Of a stretch of 64,000 nucleotides of DNA, positions 9,166 to 18,210 are shown in pieces. The stretch covers positions 10,268 through 74,267 of the forward strand of contig CAZEAN010000011.1 of assembly GCA_964510225.1 (NCBI GenBank). The letters run 5' to 3'. This stretch comes from CAZEAN01 sp964510225. Its GTDB lineage: Bacteria > Planctomycetota > Planctomycetia > Isosphaerales > Isosphaeraceae. The notes beneath the pieces were generated by a model. That model was not told the DNA's origin. It searched no databases and saw only the letters and a program-made list of their open reading frames with translations. A program made the translations under genes and the position numbers. The first letter of the stretch is position 1; each line of letters begins with the position of its first letter.

Positions 9166-10479
9166 TTAGATAAACTCGTTGACCAGGTTTTCGAGCATTT
9201 CTTGGCGGCCACTCGTGTTCGGAGTGATATCTCCCTTGGGGAGCATGTAGGCTTCCAAGTCAGTCAGCGTGGCACTCCCTGCTTCGATCTTGGACCCAAG
9301 ATCGGTGTCCCAACTAGAATAGCGGTCGCTGACAAACTTAGCGAGTCTTCCGTCGTCGCGGATGGCTTGCGCGATTTTAAGTCCTCGCGCAAAAGCATCC
9401 ATCCCACCGATATGGGCGTGGAAGAGGTCGACCGGCTCAAAGCTCTCGCGGCGGACTTTGGCATCAAAATTGACTCCGCCCGTCGTCCAACCACCCATCG
9501 CCAAGACCTCAAGCATACATGAGGTTGTTAGGTAGATGTTGGTCGGAAATTGGTCGGTATCCCAACCGAGCAACGGATCGCCCGTATTGGCGTCCATCGA
9601 CCCCAAAGCACCCGACGAAACTGCAATCCGAAGCTCATGAGCCATCTCGTGCCCGGCGAGGGTAGCGTGGTTGGTCTCAAGGTTGAGCTTAAAGTGATCG
9701 AAGAGATCATAGGCACGTAAAAAATTCAAGCATGATTCTGTATCAGAATCGTACTGATGTTTTGTCGGTTCCATCGGTTTCGGTTCAATATAGAATTGTG
9801 CATTGAGCCCGATCGATTTTTTATAGTCGACGGCCATGTGGAGTAGCCGTGCGAGGTGGTCGAGTTCGCGTTTAAGGTCGGTGTTGAGGAGGGTTGAGTA
9901 GCCTTCACGGCCTCCCCAAAACGTATAACCGACGCCACCAAGTTCCTTGGTGACCTCGAGCATCTTTTTAACCTGTGCACCCGCGAACGCAAAGGCATCG
10001 AGATTCGGGCTTGTAGCGGCCCCATGGACATAGCGAGGATTGGTAAAGAGATTCGCTGTTCCCCAGAGAAGGTTGACTCCGGTCCGCTCTTGCTCCTCTT
10101 TGAGGACCTTTGCGATTGCGTCGAGGTTAGCATTGGTTTCGGCGAGGTTCTTGCCTTCAGGCGCAACGTCGCGATCATGAAAGGCGTAGAATGGTACACC
10201 GAGTTTTTCGAGAAACTCAAAAGCGGCACGGGCACGTCGAGTGGCGTTTTCAATCGTCGGAGTTCCGTCATCCCACGGACGTTGAGCCGTTCCGACTCCG
10301 AAGGGATCCGCGAGCGGGTTGACGAAAGTATGCCAGTACGCGACCGAAAAGCGGAGGTGGTCACGCATTGACTTCCCCCCCACCATTTCGTCGGCGTTGT
10401 AATGCTTGAATTGGAGCGGGTCGCGGGAATCGGGTCCACCAAAGTTGATCTTCGGTACCTCAGGAAAGAACTCGGCCAT
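9166..10479 (-). CDS. xylA: Xylose isomerase
   Basis: 437 aa class II xylose isomerase (TIM barrel, two divalent metals) converting D-xylose to D-xylulose. Counted from the chosen start, the catalytic pair falls at His101 and Asp104 in FYAFHDRDVAPEG, the numbering of the E. coli enzyme. The metal and substrate loop IEPKPMEPTKHQYD and the NLETNHATLAGH block are intact. A longer frame reaches 10554, but the ATG at 10479 begins MAEFFPEVPKINF as in orthologues and has CGAGG about 10 bases upstream. It is first in a xylA - metallo-hydrolase - xylB series on the minus strand, with a hairpin terminator directly after it. Confidence 0.95.
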   Translation of the reverse strand: MAEFFPEVPKINFGGPDSRDPLQFKHYNADEMVGGKSMRDHLRFSVAYWHTFVNPLADPFGVGTAQRPWDDGTPTIENATRRARAAFEFLEKLGVPFYAFHDRDVAPEGKNLAETNANLDAIAKVLKEEQERTGVNLLWGTANLFTNPRYVHGAATSPNLDAFAFAGAQVKKMLEVTKELGGVGYTFWGGREGYSTLLNTDLKRELDHLARLLHMAVDYKKSIGLNAQFYIEPKPMEPTKHQYDSDTESCLNFLRAYDLFDHFKLNLETNHATLAGHEMAHELRIAVSSGALGSMDANTGDPLLGWDTDQFPTNIYLTTSCMLEVLAMGGWTTGGVNFDAKVRRESFEPVDLFHAHIGGMDAFARGLKIAQAIRDDGRLAKFVSDRYSSWDTDLGSKIEAGSATLTDLEAYMLPKGDITPNTSGRQEMLENLVNEFI

Positions 10480-10721
10480 CGTTAAAACGCCTCGGCGAAT
10501 TGCATCGTTGGAAGAGGGAAGCCACGCGTAGAGGTCAAGCGGACTCGACGCCACGAGTCTAAAGACCGATTCCGATTCTGGGCAAGACCCGGAAGCCTAG
10601 CGAAATTCCTCTTAGACTGCGATGATGCCATGCGGGATCCGAACCCCGATCCGAAATTTTCTTCCATTAGCCTCGAGCCCACCCGGCTCTTCCTGGAGCC
10701 CTTCAGAGAGGACTGCATCCG

Positions 10722-11495
10722 ATGATTAAGCAAGAATTCCCAACCCGATCGTCGAGATCACCCTCACGATCGCGGGGAAGATTGATCGGTTTTATCGCGA
10801 GTGCCTTACTCCTGATCATCGCCACAGATGCGAAGGCTCAGTTCGGGTTCGGATTCGGGTTCGGATTCCCGCGACCCTATGTCTCCCCGAATATCAAATT
10901 CCTTAATAGTCGAGCGAACGTACTCGCGGGAAAGAATCAGCAGTCGATGAATACAACGAGCATGCGGATTCCCGACCGCTTTGGCTATCGCCAACAAAAC
11001 ATTGAAATGCAGGAGCGGTACAACGTCTCCTCAGGACGCTCGTTAAGCACGTCGTCACGACGCTCAGGCCAAGTCGTGGCCCAGAGAACCCCGGCGACAA
11101 ATCAGGGGGCTCCAACGACGCCAGCACCAGTCACTGCGCCCTCCCTTCCGATCACGACTTTTGTCGATGAGATGAATATGGTTGTTTGGCCTTCCGACGC
11201 ACCGACAGGAAATGGGCTGGACTCACTTCGAGTCCAAGCCGATGCATCGATCAGAGAAGTCGTTGTTGAGTATCGGGGCCGTGCTGTTGCCTCAACAGCG
11301 ACGGTCACGACCGCACGGACCGATTTGATCGACTACGGGCGACCCGCGCTGAAACTTCTACGCGACACTTCCACACCGCGGATTGCCGACTCGTTTCATC
11401 TCTTCTTGCTCTCGCTCTACGAATCCCTGGCACAAGCGACAAATGCGACGACCCGGCGAGGCCCACCCTCAGTTAATAGTGCCACACCTGAGTGA
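10722..11495 (+). CDS. Secreted hypothetical protein with FG repeats
   Basis: 257 aa exported protein of unknown function. An Arg/Ser-rich N-region precedes a hydrophobic core (about 21-35) and a DAKAQ cleavage site near 36-40. Directly after it comes an FGFGFGFGFPRP tract encoded by a short tandem DNA repeat at about 10846-10870, then an Asn/Gln-rich low-complexity region, a Thr/Pro-rich linker (125-145) and a more ordered C-terminal part from FVDEMNMVVWPSDAP. GAGAGGA lies 9 bases before the ATG. It is divergent from xylA and convergent with the SDR gene, whose stop is 37 bases away. The name reflects only visible composition. Confidence 0.7.
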   Translation: MIKQEFPTRSSRSPSRSRGRLIGFIASALLLIIATDAKAQFGFGFGFGFPRPYVSPNIKFLNSRANVLAGKNQQSMNTTSMRIPDRFGYRQQNIEMQERYNVSSGRSLSTSSRRSGQVVAQRTPATNQGAPTTPAPVTAPSLPITTFVDEMNMVVWPSDAPTGNGLDSLRVQADASIREVVVEYRGRAVASTATVTTARTDLIDYGRPALKLLRDTSTPRIADSFHLFLLSLYESLAQATNATTRRGPPSVNSATPE

Positions 11496-11532
11496 TCCGG
11501 TTCGCTCAGACGCATAAGCATCGGCGGATCAA

Positions 11533-12303
11533 TCAAATCGTACCAAAAAGTCGCGAACCTGCGGTGAGACCTCCATCAATCACCAATGTAGAGCCGTTGA
11601 TAAAGCTTGATTCGTCAGAGGCGAGAAAGAGGGCAAGGTGGGCGACGTCATCAGGGACGCCCACCCGACCGATCGGATACCATTTCAGGAGGCGTTCCAA
11701 CGCCCCTGCCTTGGCGTTCCAGTAAGCCTGGCCGTTTTCTGTAGCGATCGTTCCTGGGCAGATCACATTCGAACGAATGCCTTTCGGACCGTAGGTAACG
11801 GCCAGATTCTTTGTCAAGGAGATCAAGCCGGCTTTAGCGGCACTGTAGCCGAACTCTCCGATCGCCCAGAGTGCATTGACGGATGAAATATTGATGATGC
11901 TTCCGGGGCCTGACTGGATCATAAAAGGGAGCGCGGCGCGGCAGCAAAGATAGTGACTTGTCAAGTTTAAGTTGATCTCGGCGGCCCAGGCTTCGGGGTC
12001 AATCTCCAGGAGATCCTCGGTGGTTGAGGTCCCCGCGTTGTTGACCCAGACGTCAATCCCTCCCAAGAACTGATCCGCTCGATTGACCAACTGGGAGACC
12101 GCTGTTTCGGAACAGACGTCGACTTCTACGAATGCTGCCTGGAATCCGGAATCATGGAGTTGTTCAACAAGACGATTCCCGGCCTCGACGTCCCGGTCGG
12201 CAAGAACAACCTTAGCCCCTTCCTGGGCGAACCGAGTCGCGGTTGCTTTGCCGATCCCGTGTGATCCCCCCGTGATGACGGCCCGTTTTGCTTCTAGGCG
12301 CAT
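11533..12303 (-). CDS. SDR family NAD(P)-dependent oxidoreductase
   Basis: 256 aa classical short-chain dehydrogenase/reductase. Seen in order: cofactor motif TGGSHGIG (11-18), an acidic residue after the second beta strand (ADRD, favouring NAD), NNAG (88-91), catalytic Ser in ISSVNA (140-141), Tyr153 and Lys157 in YSAAK, and C-terminal GSTLVIDGG. Full length for the glucose-dehydrogenase-like subgroup. The substrate cannot be read from the sequence. Its neighbours, a symporter, a ceramidase-like protein and an enolase-superfamily enzyme, suggest oxidation of an imported sugar or polyol. It is divergent from the symporter gene, with 142 bases between the starts. Confidence 0.88.
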   Translation of the reverse strand: MRLEAKRAVITGGSHGIGKATATRFAQEGAKVVLADRDVEAGNRLVEQLHDSGFQAAFVEVDVCSETAVSQLVNRADQFLGGIDVWVNNAGTSTTEDLLEIDPEAWAAEINLNLTSHYLCCRAALPFMIQSGPGSIINISSVNALWAIGEFGYSAAKAGLISLTKNLAVTYGPKGIRSNVICPGTIATENGQAYWNAKAGALERLLKWYPIGRVGVPDDVAHLALFLASDESSFINGSTLVIDGGLTAGSRLFGTI

Positions 12304-12445
12304 GGCATTCTCGTTAAGTCATGACCTTGGCTCATCAATTTGTGACTAGGGCGACTCTCTCCCAGGTCAGGTCCCCTGATGCTACAATCCTCCCCTACTC
12401 TAGACTTGAGGTCCAACTTCCTCGACCGAGATTTCTTGTTCTGTC

Positions 12446-14032
12446 ATGATGCTCCCCCTGCTCTTCGGTACACTTCAGACCAACTTCAGCCTCATCGATT
12501 GGTTGATTGTTGCATCTTACGTGGGTCTCACGACGATTGTCGGGCTCTACGCGAATCGAATGATCAAGGGAATGGACGACTACATCGTCGCCGGTCGATC
12601 ACTCCGGTCGTCCGTCTCTGTCGCCACCCTGATTGGATCGGAATTGGGGTTGGTCACCGTCCTCTATGCAGCACAGAAGGGTTTTACGTCTGGCTTCGCC
12701 GCGTTCCACATCGGCGTCATTGCAGGATTTGGTGCGCTCTTTGTTGGACTCACCGGGTTCATCGTGGGACCTCTCCGCCGCGAAGGTGTGAGGACGATTC
12801 CGGAATACTACGGTCGACGCTTTGGTACCCCGACCCGTGTGCTCGGCGGCCTGATTCTTGCGTTCGCCGGGATCTTGAACATGGGAATCTTCCTGAAGGC
12901 AGGTGCACTCTTCTTGGCAGAGCTTACGGGCTTGGAAAGTGACGCAACCGTCGGGCTGATCATGTCGATCCTACTCGGATTAGTTTTGCTTTATACAGTT
13001 TTTGGTGGGATGGTTTCGGTGGTCTTGACTGATTACCTCCAATTTGTCGTCCTTTCCGTCGGACTCCTGCTCGCGGCAGGGATTGCATTGATCCGGATCG
13101 GTTGGCCGACCTTGGTGGAAACGGTCAAGGAGGTCCACGGTGAGGCCGGGTTCGATCCATTCGATGCTCAGGGATTCGGGCCGGGATATGTAGTCTGGAT
13201 GTTCTTCGTCGCTGGAGTTTTCTCGTGCGCGATCTGGCCGACTGCAGTGATGCGGGCCTGTTCGGCCGAGAATGTCGCGGTCGTCCGACGGATGTACCGT
13301 TGGTCATCGATCGGGTTCATGATTCGGTTCATCGTGCCACAGTTCTTGGGAATCTGTGCTCTCGCAATGTTCTGGAACGACCCCGTAGCTCGGCCACACT
13401 TCTTCCATGAAGACGGGACCCTCAACCAGGAGAACTCGCTAGGAGCAATGCCGGTCTTTCTCGGGCAGCTTCTTCCGATCGGATTGGTTGGCCTGATCGG
13501 GGCGGGTATGCTCGCAGCGTTCATGTCAACCCACGACAGCTACCTCCTTTGTTGGGCGACAGTGTTGGCAAACGATGTTGTCAGCCCACTCACGGGCGAC
13601 CGCCTCAACACGGCAGCGCGCTTACTGATCTCCCGCGCGTTCATTGTCCTGATCGGGCTCTTCCTACTGATCTGGGGCCTCTGGTATCCCCTTAGCCAAG
13701 ATCTCTGGGACTACATGGCCGTTACTGGAACGATCTACTTTTCGGGCGCTTTTGCAATCCTCGTCGCTGGGCTCCACTGGCGGCGTTCAAGCCAGACTGG
13801 CGCAATCTGCGCACTCCTCGGGGGATTGGTCGCCATCCTCGGTCTCGACAAAGTCAGGGATTCACTCGGCCTCACTGAAGAACGAATCGGTTTTGCCATT
13901 ACCGACGTCAACTCGGGTCTCGGAGCAATCCTGCTTTCGCTTGTCCTTCTCGTGGCCGGTTCCCTCCTCTTTCCACAGCGTCGAGACAAAGCAGCACCCG
14001 CTCCTTCAAGCAATCAGGACTCGAACCAATGA
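12446..14032 (+). CDS. Sodium:solute symporter (SSS family)
   Basis: 528 aa polytopic transporter of the solute:sodium symporter family with about 13 predicted hydrophobic helices. Family features include an N-terminal helix followed by DDYIVAGRSL (the usual D-Y-x-x-AGR block), then a GSELG segment and FGGMVSVVLTDYLQFVV. It should co-import an organic solute with sodium. The start is one of two adjacent ATGs (12446 or 12449) and neither has a clear ribosome binding site. The last four bases ATGA overlap the start of a 44-codon membrane peptide, a typical translational coupling of a symporter and small subunit. The transported solute is unknown. Catabolic neighbours suggest a sugar or sugar acid. 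Confidence 0.9.
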   Translation: MMLPLLFGTLQTNFSLIDWLIVASYVGLTTIVGLYANRMIKGMDDYIVAGRSLRSSVSVATLIGSELGLVTVLYAAQKGFTSGFAAFHIGVIAGFGALFVGLTGFIVGPLRREGVRTIPEYYGRRFGTPTRVLGGLILAFAGILNMGIFLKAGALFLAELTGLESDATVGLIMSILLGLVLLYTVFGGMVSVVLTDYLQFVVLSVGLLLAAGIALIRIGWPTLVETVKEVHGEAGFDPFDAQGFGPGYVVWMFFVAGVFSCAIWPTAVMRACSAENVAVVRRMYRWSSIGFMIRFIVPQFLGICALAMFWNDPVARPHFFHEDGTLNQENSLGAMPVFLGQLLPIGLVGLIGAGMLAAFMSTHDSYLLCWATVLANDVVSPLTGDRLNTAARLLISRAFIVLIGLFLLIWGLWYPLSQDLWDYMAVTGTIYFSGAFAILVAGLHWRRSSQTGAICALLGGLVAILGLDKVRDSLGLTEERIGFAITDVNSGLGAILLSLVLLVAGSLLFPQRRDKAAPAPSSNQDSNQ

Positions 14033-14163
14033 GCGCCATCGACCTTTGGTCCGCGATCTGGGGAATTGTGTTATTGGGATCGATGGCCTTGTTTGGAGTC
14101 GTCTCCGTGTGCGTTACCATCGGCGGCTGGAATGACATCCGCGTGATCTTGAAGAAGAAGTAG
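14029..14163 (+). CDS. Small membrane protein coupled to the symporter
   Basis: 44 aa protein starting at the ATG that overlaps the symporter stop (ATGA, 14029-14032) and ending at 14163. It consists of a short polar start (MSAIDLW), one hydrophobic helix of about 25 residues, then GWNDIRVILKKK with a Lys-rich cytoplasmic tail. Overlap, single helix and orientation match small accessory subunits known for several symporter families. That identity is inferred from context, with no family recognised. Its stop lies 2 bases from the stop of the convergent ceramidase-like gene, so there is no room for a separate terminator. Confidence 0.72.
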   Translation: MSAIDLWSAIWGIVLLGSMALFGVVSVCVTIGGWNDIRVILKKK

Positions 14164-14165
14164 CC

Positions 14166-15494
14166 CTAGAGGGACTTAAGCCGATTGATCACGCGGAGCA
14201 TCGCCTCGACCATCGTAGGGCCAGATTGCTCAGTAAACGGGAACTGATTGCAGTATTTCGGTGATTGGATTGCCGCATAGCTCTGGGCGTTGATGTCGTG
14301 AGCATCAGGAAGGTAACCAATCCTCCCATTGGCATAGCAAGCGATCATCAGGAACGGAAGATTGGCACGACTCCGGAGATCAAGCGCGAAGCTGGAAAAC
14401 AGTTCGGCGGCGTTGGCCACACAATAAAGGTTGCCAACTCGAATCGCTTGTACTTCTGTTTTGAGCGTTTCTGGTCTTGAATCAAGGTCGTTGAGGATCC
14501 GATCGGTCCACTCCAAATGGAACCGGCACATGGCTTGGACTGCTTCGTGCTCGTCACCTCCATGACGTCTGACCATGTCGTCAGGCCGATTGGTCATCAC
14601 ACGGCCAAGGGTCTCCTTCCAACCAGCGATGTCGTTGTCCTGGAGCCTCCGCCGTGCTTCGCTTCGATCGGCTTCGATTTCGCCGAGCGTCCATGGCCTG
14701 GTTGGGAGCGAGACGATTTCCATGGCTGAACCGACAAGATCCCTCTCCTCTAATGCCACTTCCAGAAGTTCAGGTAACGCCGAGAGCGAAGAGATCGGTT
14801 TGGGGAGCGGTCGACAGAAGTTAACGTCCCCACATGCACCTTGAACGTAGAGCGCTCGACTTCCGGGGTGCGTATGCTCAAGCTGATCACAGACCAACCC
14901 CGGGAGATCACGGCTCACCGCATACGGTCGACGTTCGGTCTCGAGGGTCGGGTGTCCGGCGAAGTTGACCACAATCGCCAGCGTGCTCCCATCGAGTCGT
15001 TTCAAGAACGCAAACGTACGTGTATCGTCAATGGGACCATGGGGGCGCGTCCGGTTGTACGTAACGCCAGGCCAATCAGATTCGCCTAATTGAAGTATGG
15101 CCGGTTCACGCTGTTTCCAAGCCAGGATGGCAGCGAGAGCAGCTTGACGGCTGGCGAACGCTTCATAATTGGGATCACATTCACCAACTCCGAGCAACCC
15201 TCCTGCAGCCGGGGCATTGTGACTGTGCGAGCAAGTCAGGAGAATCGACTCTTCGGCAATACCAGTAGCCGAGGAAATCTCCTCACGCGTCTGCTTTGTG
15301 AAGTCTTCGTCGATGACCATCAGGTCAAGTGTCAATAACACAACGGATCGAGAACCATCGTCACAGACTATTGCGGTGGCATGAAGATCGTCATGGACCT
15401 CACGCCAGACTCGGTTGATGTAATAACCCCAGCCGGTCAGCTCGACACCGGGCATCGGATTAATGTTCGTCCGAGCAACACCCGCAAGCAGCAT
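14166..15494 (-). CDS. Neutral/alkaline ceramidase-like protein
   Basis: About 442 aa protein matching the N-terminal catalytic domain of neutral/alkaline non-lysosomal ceramidases: it opens with AGVARTNINPMPG, has the zinc-site TCSHSHNAPAAGG, NFAGHPTLE and a QGACGDVN block. Many planctomycete members of this family are not true ceramidases and their amide substrates are unknown. No signal peptide is visible, unlike secreted ceramidases. The ATG at 15494 is preferred over a TTG at 15503 because GGAG sits 9 bases before it. It is divergent from the enolase-superfamily gene (starts 40 bases apart), so the two probably share a regulatory region. Confidence 0.75.
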   Translation of the reverse strand: MLLAGVARTNINPMPGVELTGWGYYINRVWREVHDDLHATAIVCDDGSRSVVLLTLDLMVIDEDFTKQTREEISSATGIAEESILLTCSHSHNAPAAGGLLGVGECDPNYEAFASRQAALAAILAWKQREPAILQLGESDWPGVTYNRTRPHGPIDDTRTFAFLKRLDGSTLAIVVNFAGHPTLETERRPYAVSRDLPGLVCDQLEHTHPGSRALYVQGACGDVNFCRPLPKPISSLSALPELLEVALEERDLVGSAMEIVSLPTRPWTLGEIEADRSEARRRLQDNDIAGWKETLGRVMTNRPDDMVRRHGGDEHEAVQAMCRFHLEWTDRILNDLDSRPETLKTEVQAIRVGNLYCVANAAELFSSFALDLRSRANLPFLMIACYANGRIGYLPDAHDINAQSYAAIQSPKYCNQFPFTEQSGPTMVEAMLRVINRLKSL

Positions 15495-15533
15495 CGTGGC
15501 CAACTCCGATTTAAAACCTGGGGAGAAGTACCG

Positions 15534-16658
15534 TTGATCATCGAGTCAATCGAAGCAATCCCGGTCCGGATTCCTTTAAAGCCAGGACGCCGGATGATCT
15601 CTGCACTCGGACGCCAAGACCACTCCGATTATGTCCTCATCAAGATGGTTGCTGACAATGGTTTAATAGGGATTGGTGAGGCGACCGTGAGTCCGCGCTG
15701 GAGTGGCGAAACTGCGCGAGGTGCTCAAGTCATTATCGAGGATTTGTTCGGCCCCGCACTCATCGGGCTTGATCCTTCAGAGATTGCCGAACTCGAAGAG
15801 CGTCTCGATGCCTTAGCTGTAGGAAATTGGTTCGCCAAGGCCGCGCTCGAGATGGCTTGCTGGGATCTCTCTGGCAAGGAAGCAGGAAAAGCGGTCTTCG
15901 AACTCTTGGGAGGATCGTGTCGACCGCTAACGATACCGAACCGATTTTCATTGGGAGCCTATGCCCCGTCAGTTGCGGCGGAGCGTGCGGCGGAACGAGT
16001 GGAAGATGGCTTCGAGATGATCAAGATTAAGGTCGGCACCGATCCCATAACAGATATCCAACGAGTCCGAGCCGTCCGCGCTGCGGGCGGCACCGAAATT
16101 AGCCTTATTATCGACGCCAACGGTGGTTGGAGCCTCAAGGAAGCCATCAACACAATCCAGGAACTTGATGATTGCAGACTCGATTGGGTTGAACAACCGA
16201 TCTCTCGTGATTGCATCACGGGACTCCGCACGATCCGCCAGGAAACCGGGGCTCGAATCTTAGCCGACGAAAGTTGCTTCAATGAGGAAGAAGCGTTGGA
16301 GCTACTTGAGGGCGAGTGCTGCGATGCGCTGAGCCTCTATCCGGGGAAGCAAGGCGGGATCTCACGGGCAATCCGGATCGCCGAGATTGCGGAACAATTC
16401 CGGATTCCTTGTTCCGTCGGCTCGAACTTGGAATGGGACGTGGCAACGGCGGCGATGCTTCACTTTATTGTGGCAACACCTAACCTTCGCGTTGAAGAAC
16501 TCCCAGGTGATTGCCTGGGGCCTTCCTACCACGAATGCTCTGTAGTCCGGGATCCGATCCCAATGGAAGGGAACCGAACCACACTTCCTCAACGACCTGG
16601 TTTGGGGGTGGAACTGGATTGGGATCTAGTCCAGCGTAATCGCTTCGATCGGCCCTGA
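15534..16658 (+). CDS. Mandelate racemase/muconate lactonizing enzyme family protein
   Basis: 374 aa enolase-superfamily enzyme. From the chosen start, the catalytic KxK lies at Lys164/Lys166 (MIKIKVG), metal ligands Asp194 (IDANG), Glu220 (EQPI) and Asp245 (ADES), and the opposite Lys272 in LYPGKQGGIS, the pattern of the muconate cycloisomerase-like subgroup. The chemistry is proton abstraction alpha to a carboxylate; substrate unknown. The frame is open back to 15381, but a TTG at 15534 with GGGAGAAG about 6 bases upstream gives a normal N-terminus (IIESIEAIPVRIP) and avoids overlap with the divergent ceramidase-like gene. It is convergent with the M32 peptidase gene, the stops being about 10 bases apart. 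Confidence 0.85.
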   Translation: MIIESIEAIPVRIPLKPGRRMISALGRQDHSDYVLIKMVADNGLIGIGEATVSPRWSGETARGAQVIIEDLFGPALIGLDPSEIAELEERLDALAVGNWFAKAALEMACWDLSGKEAGKAVFELLGGSCRPLTIPNRFSLGAYAPSVAAERAAERVEDGFEMIKIKVGTDPITDIQRVRAVRAAGGTEISLIIDANGGWSLKEAINTIQELDDCRLDWVEQPISRDCITGLRTIRQETGARILADESCFNEEEALELLEGECCDALSLYPGKQGGISRAIRIAEIAEQFRIPCSVGSNLEWDVATAAMLHFIVATPNLRVEELPGDCLGPSYHECSVVRDPIPMEGNRTTLPQRPGLGVELDWDLVQRNRFDRP

Positions 16659-16668
16659 CCACTTGGCC

Positions 16669-18183
16669 TCAGAGATCGTAAAACCGTCCATAACGTTCTC
16701 GGAGCGATTCAATGAAGGGGAGGTGACTGATTTCTGTTCCGGTGGCTTGTTGCACCAGTTCCGCAGGTCGATACCGACGACCATGGCGATGGACATGAGT
16801 CCGGAGCCAATCAAGTAATGCTCGGGTGTTCCCTTTGCACAATTCTAAATCAAGGTCACCAATTACAGCCGCCGCCTCTTTGTAGAGGATGGAAGCATAA
16901 AGGTTTCCTAGGGTGTAAGTGGGGAAGTAGCCGATCAATCCCGCCGACCAATGGATGTCTTGAAGGCACCCCTCGGCAATTCCCGGTACTTCGATTCCCA
17001 AATCGCGACGATAGGCTTCGTTCCAAGCTTCGGGGAGATCTTCGGTGAGGAGGTCACCGCTCAAGAGAGCACGTTCAAGATCAAACCGAATCAGGATGTG
17101 CAAGTTGTAAGTCGCTTCATCCGCTTGAGTCCGAATCAAGGAAGGCTTGACCTGATTCACGGCGAACAGAAAGGGATCAAGTTGTTTAGTTCCAATTGCT
17201 CCACCGAAGAGACTCCGAGTGATCGGAAACCAATGTTGCCAGAACGGTTGACTCCGACCAACGAGGTTTTCCCAAAGTCTCGATTGCGACTCATGGATTC
17301 CAAGTGAGACCGCTTCCCCCATCGGTGTACCGAAGTGGATAGGATCCAGACCTTGCTCATAGAGGCCGTGGCCGACTTCATGAAGGACGCCAAAGAAGGA
17401 TTCACTGAAGTCGTCAGCACGGTAGCGGGTCGTGATCCGGCAATCGCCCGGCCCGATCCCCGTGCAAAACGGATGTGCTGAGACGTCGAGCCGGCCGCGC
17501 TCAAAATCAAAACCGACGGCATCGGCCACGAGTTCGCCGAGAATCCTCTGACGCTCTTCGGAGAACGGACCTTCGAGCGTAGTCGGGGCGGGCTTCCTGC
17601 CAGACCCAACAATCGCTTCCACGATTGGTGTCAGTTCTCTTCGGAGATCCCCAAAAAGTGACTCAAGCTCTCTTTCGGTGGCACCAGGTTCGTATTGATC
17701 GAGGAGCGTGTCGTACGGTCTCACTCCCTCCTTCAGAAGACAGCTCGCCTCTTCGCGCTTGAGTTCGAGAACCCGATCAAGCCAAGGTTGAAAGCGGGGA
17801 AAACTACTCTCAGCACGAGCAGCGATCCATTCGTGCTGCGCCGTGGAAGTAACTTGCGCAAGCTCTTCGACCAATCGCCGAGGGAGCTTGGTCTTTCGAT
17901 CGTAGTCCCGACGGCTCTCTCGAACGTTGATTGCCTCGGCTGACTCCGGATCCGAGACGATGTCGGAGTCTTCGAGGAAATCGAGCAGTTCACCGATCCT
18001 GGGGTCCGTCGCGCGTTCGTGTTCAAGGCCGGCGAGCATCGCGAGTTGCTCGCCTCGAAAAGGGGTCCCCGAGGAAGGCAAGTAAGTCTGTTCGTCCCAG
18101 CCAAGTAGCGCGGCACACGACTCTAGGACCCCTTGCTCACGCGATCGACGGACTAACTCTTGGTACGCTTCAGTCGTTTCCAA
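16669..18183 (-). CDS. M32 family carboxypeptidase (Taq-like)
   Basis: 504 aa zinc metallocarboxypeptidase of the M32 (carboxypeptidase Taq) family, which trims C-terminal residues from peptides. Zinc motif HEVGH at 268-272 with third ligand Glu298 in IHESQSR, and the family markers HPF (237-239) and GDCRITTRY (246-254, usually GDVRITTRY) are present. Full length. The start is TTG at 18183 with AGGAGT 8 bases upstream. It lies 27 bases after the hflC stop on the same strand, so it is probably the last gene of an hflK-hflC-M32 operon, which suggests clean-up of peptides released by membrane proteolysis. Confidence 0.92.
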   Translation of the reverse strand: METTEAYQELVRRSREQGVLESCAALLGWDEQTYLPSSGTPFRGEQLAMLAGLEHERATDPRIGELLDFLEDSDIVSDPESAEAINVRESRRDYDRKTKLPRRLVEELAQVTSTAQHEWIAARAESSFPRFQPWLDRVLELKREEASCLLKEGVRPYDTLLDQYEPGATERELESLFGDLRRELTPIVEAIVGSGRKPAPTTLEGPFSEERQRILGELVADAVGFDFERGRLDVSAHPFCTGIGPGDCRITTRYRADDFSESFFGVLHEVGHGLYEQGLDPIHFGTPMGEAVSLGIHESQSRLWENLVGRSQPFWQHWFPITRSLFGGAIGTKQLDPFLFAVNQVKPSLIRTQADEATYNLHILIRFDLERALLSGDLLTEDLPEAWNEAYRRDLGIEVPGIAEGCLQDIHWSAGLIGYFPTYTLGNLYASILYKEAAAVIGDLDLELCKGNTRALLDWLRTHVHRHGRRYRPAELVQQATGTEISHLPFIESLRERYGRFYDL

Positions 18184-18210
18184 GTCGGCAGACTCCTGGA
18201 TTACCGAGAC

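Noticed and set aside
11493..11531. Inverted repeat TGATCCG/CGGATCA between convergent genes
   Set aside because: Seven pairs with a long 25-base loop and no T-run; too weak to call a terminator.
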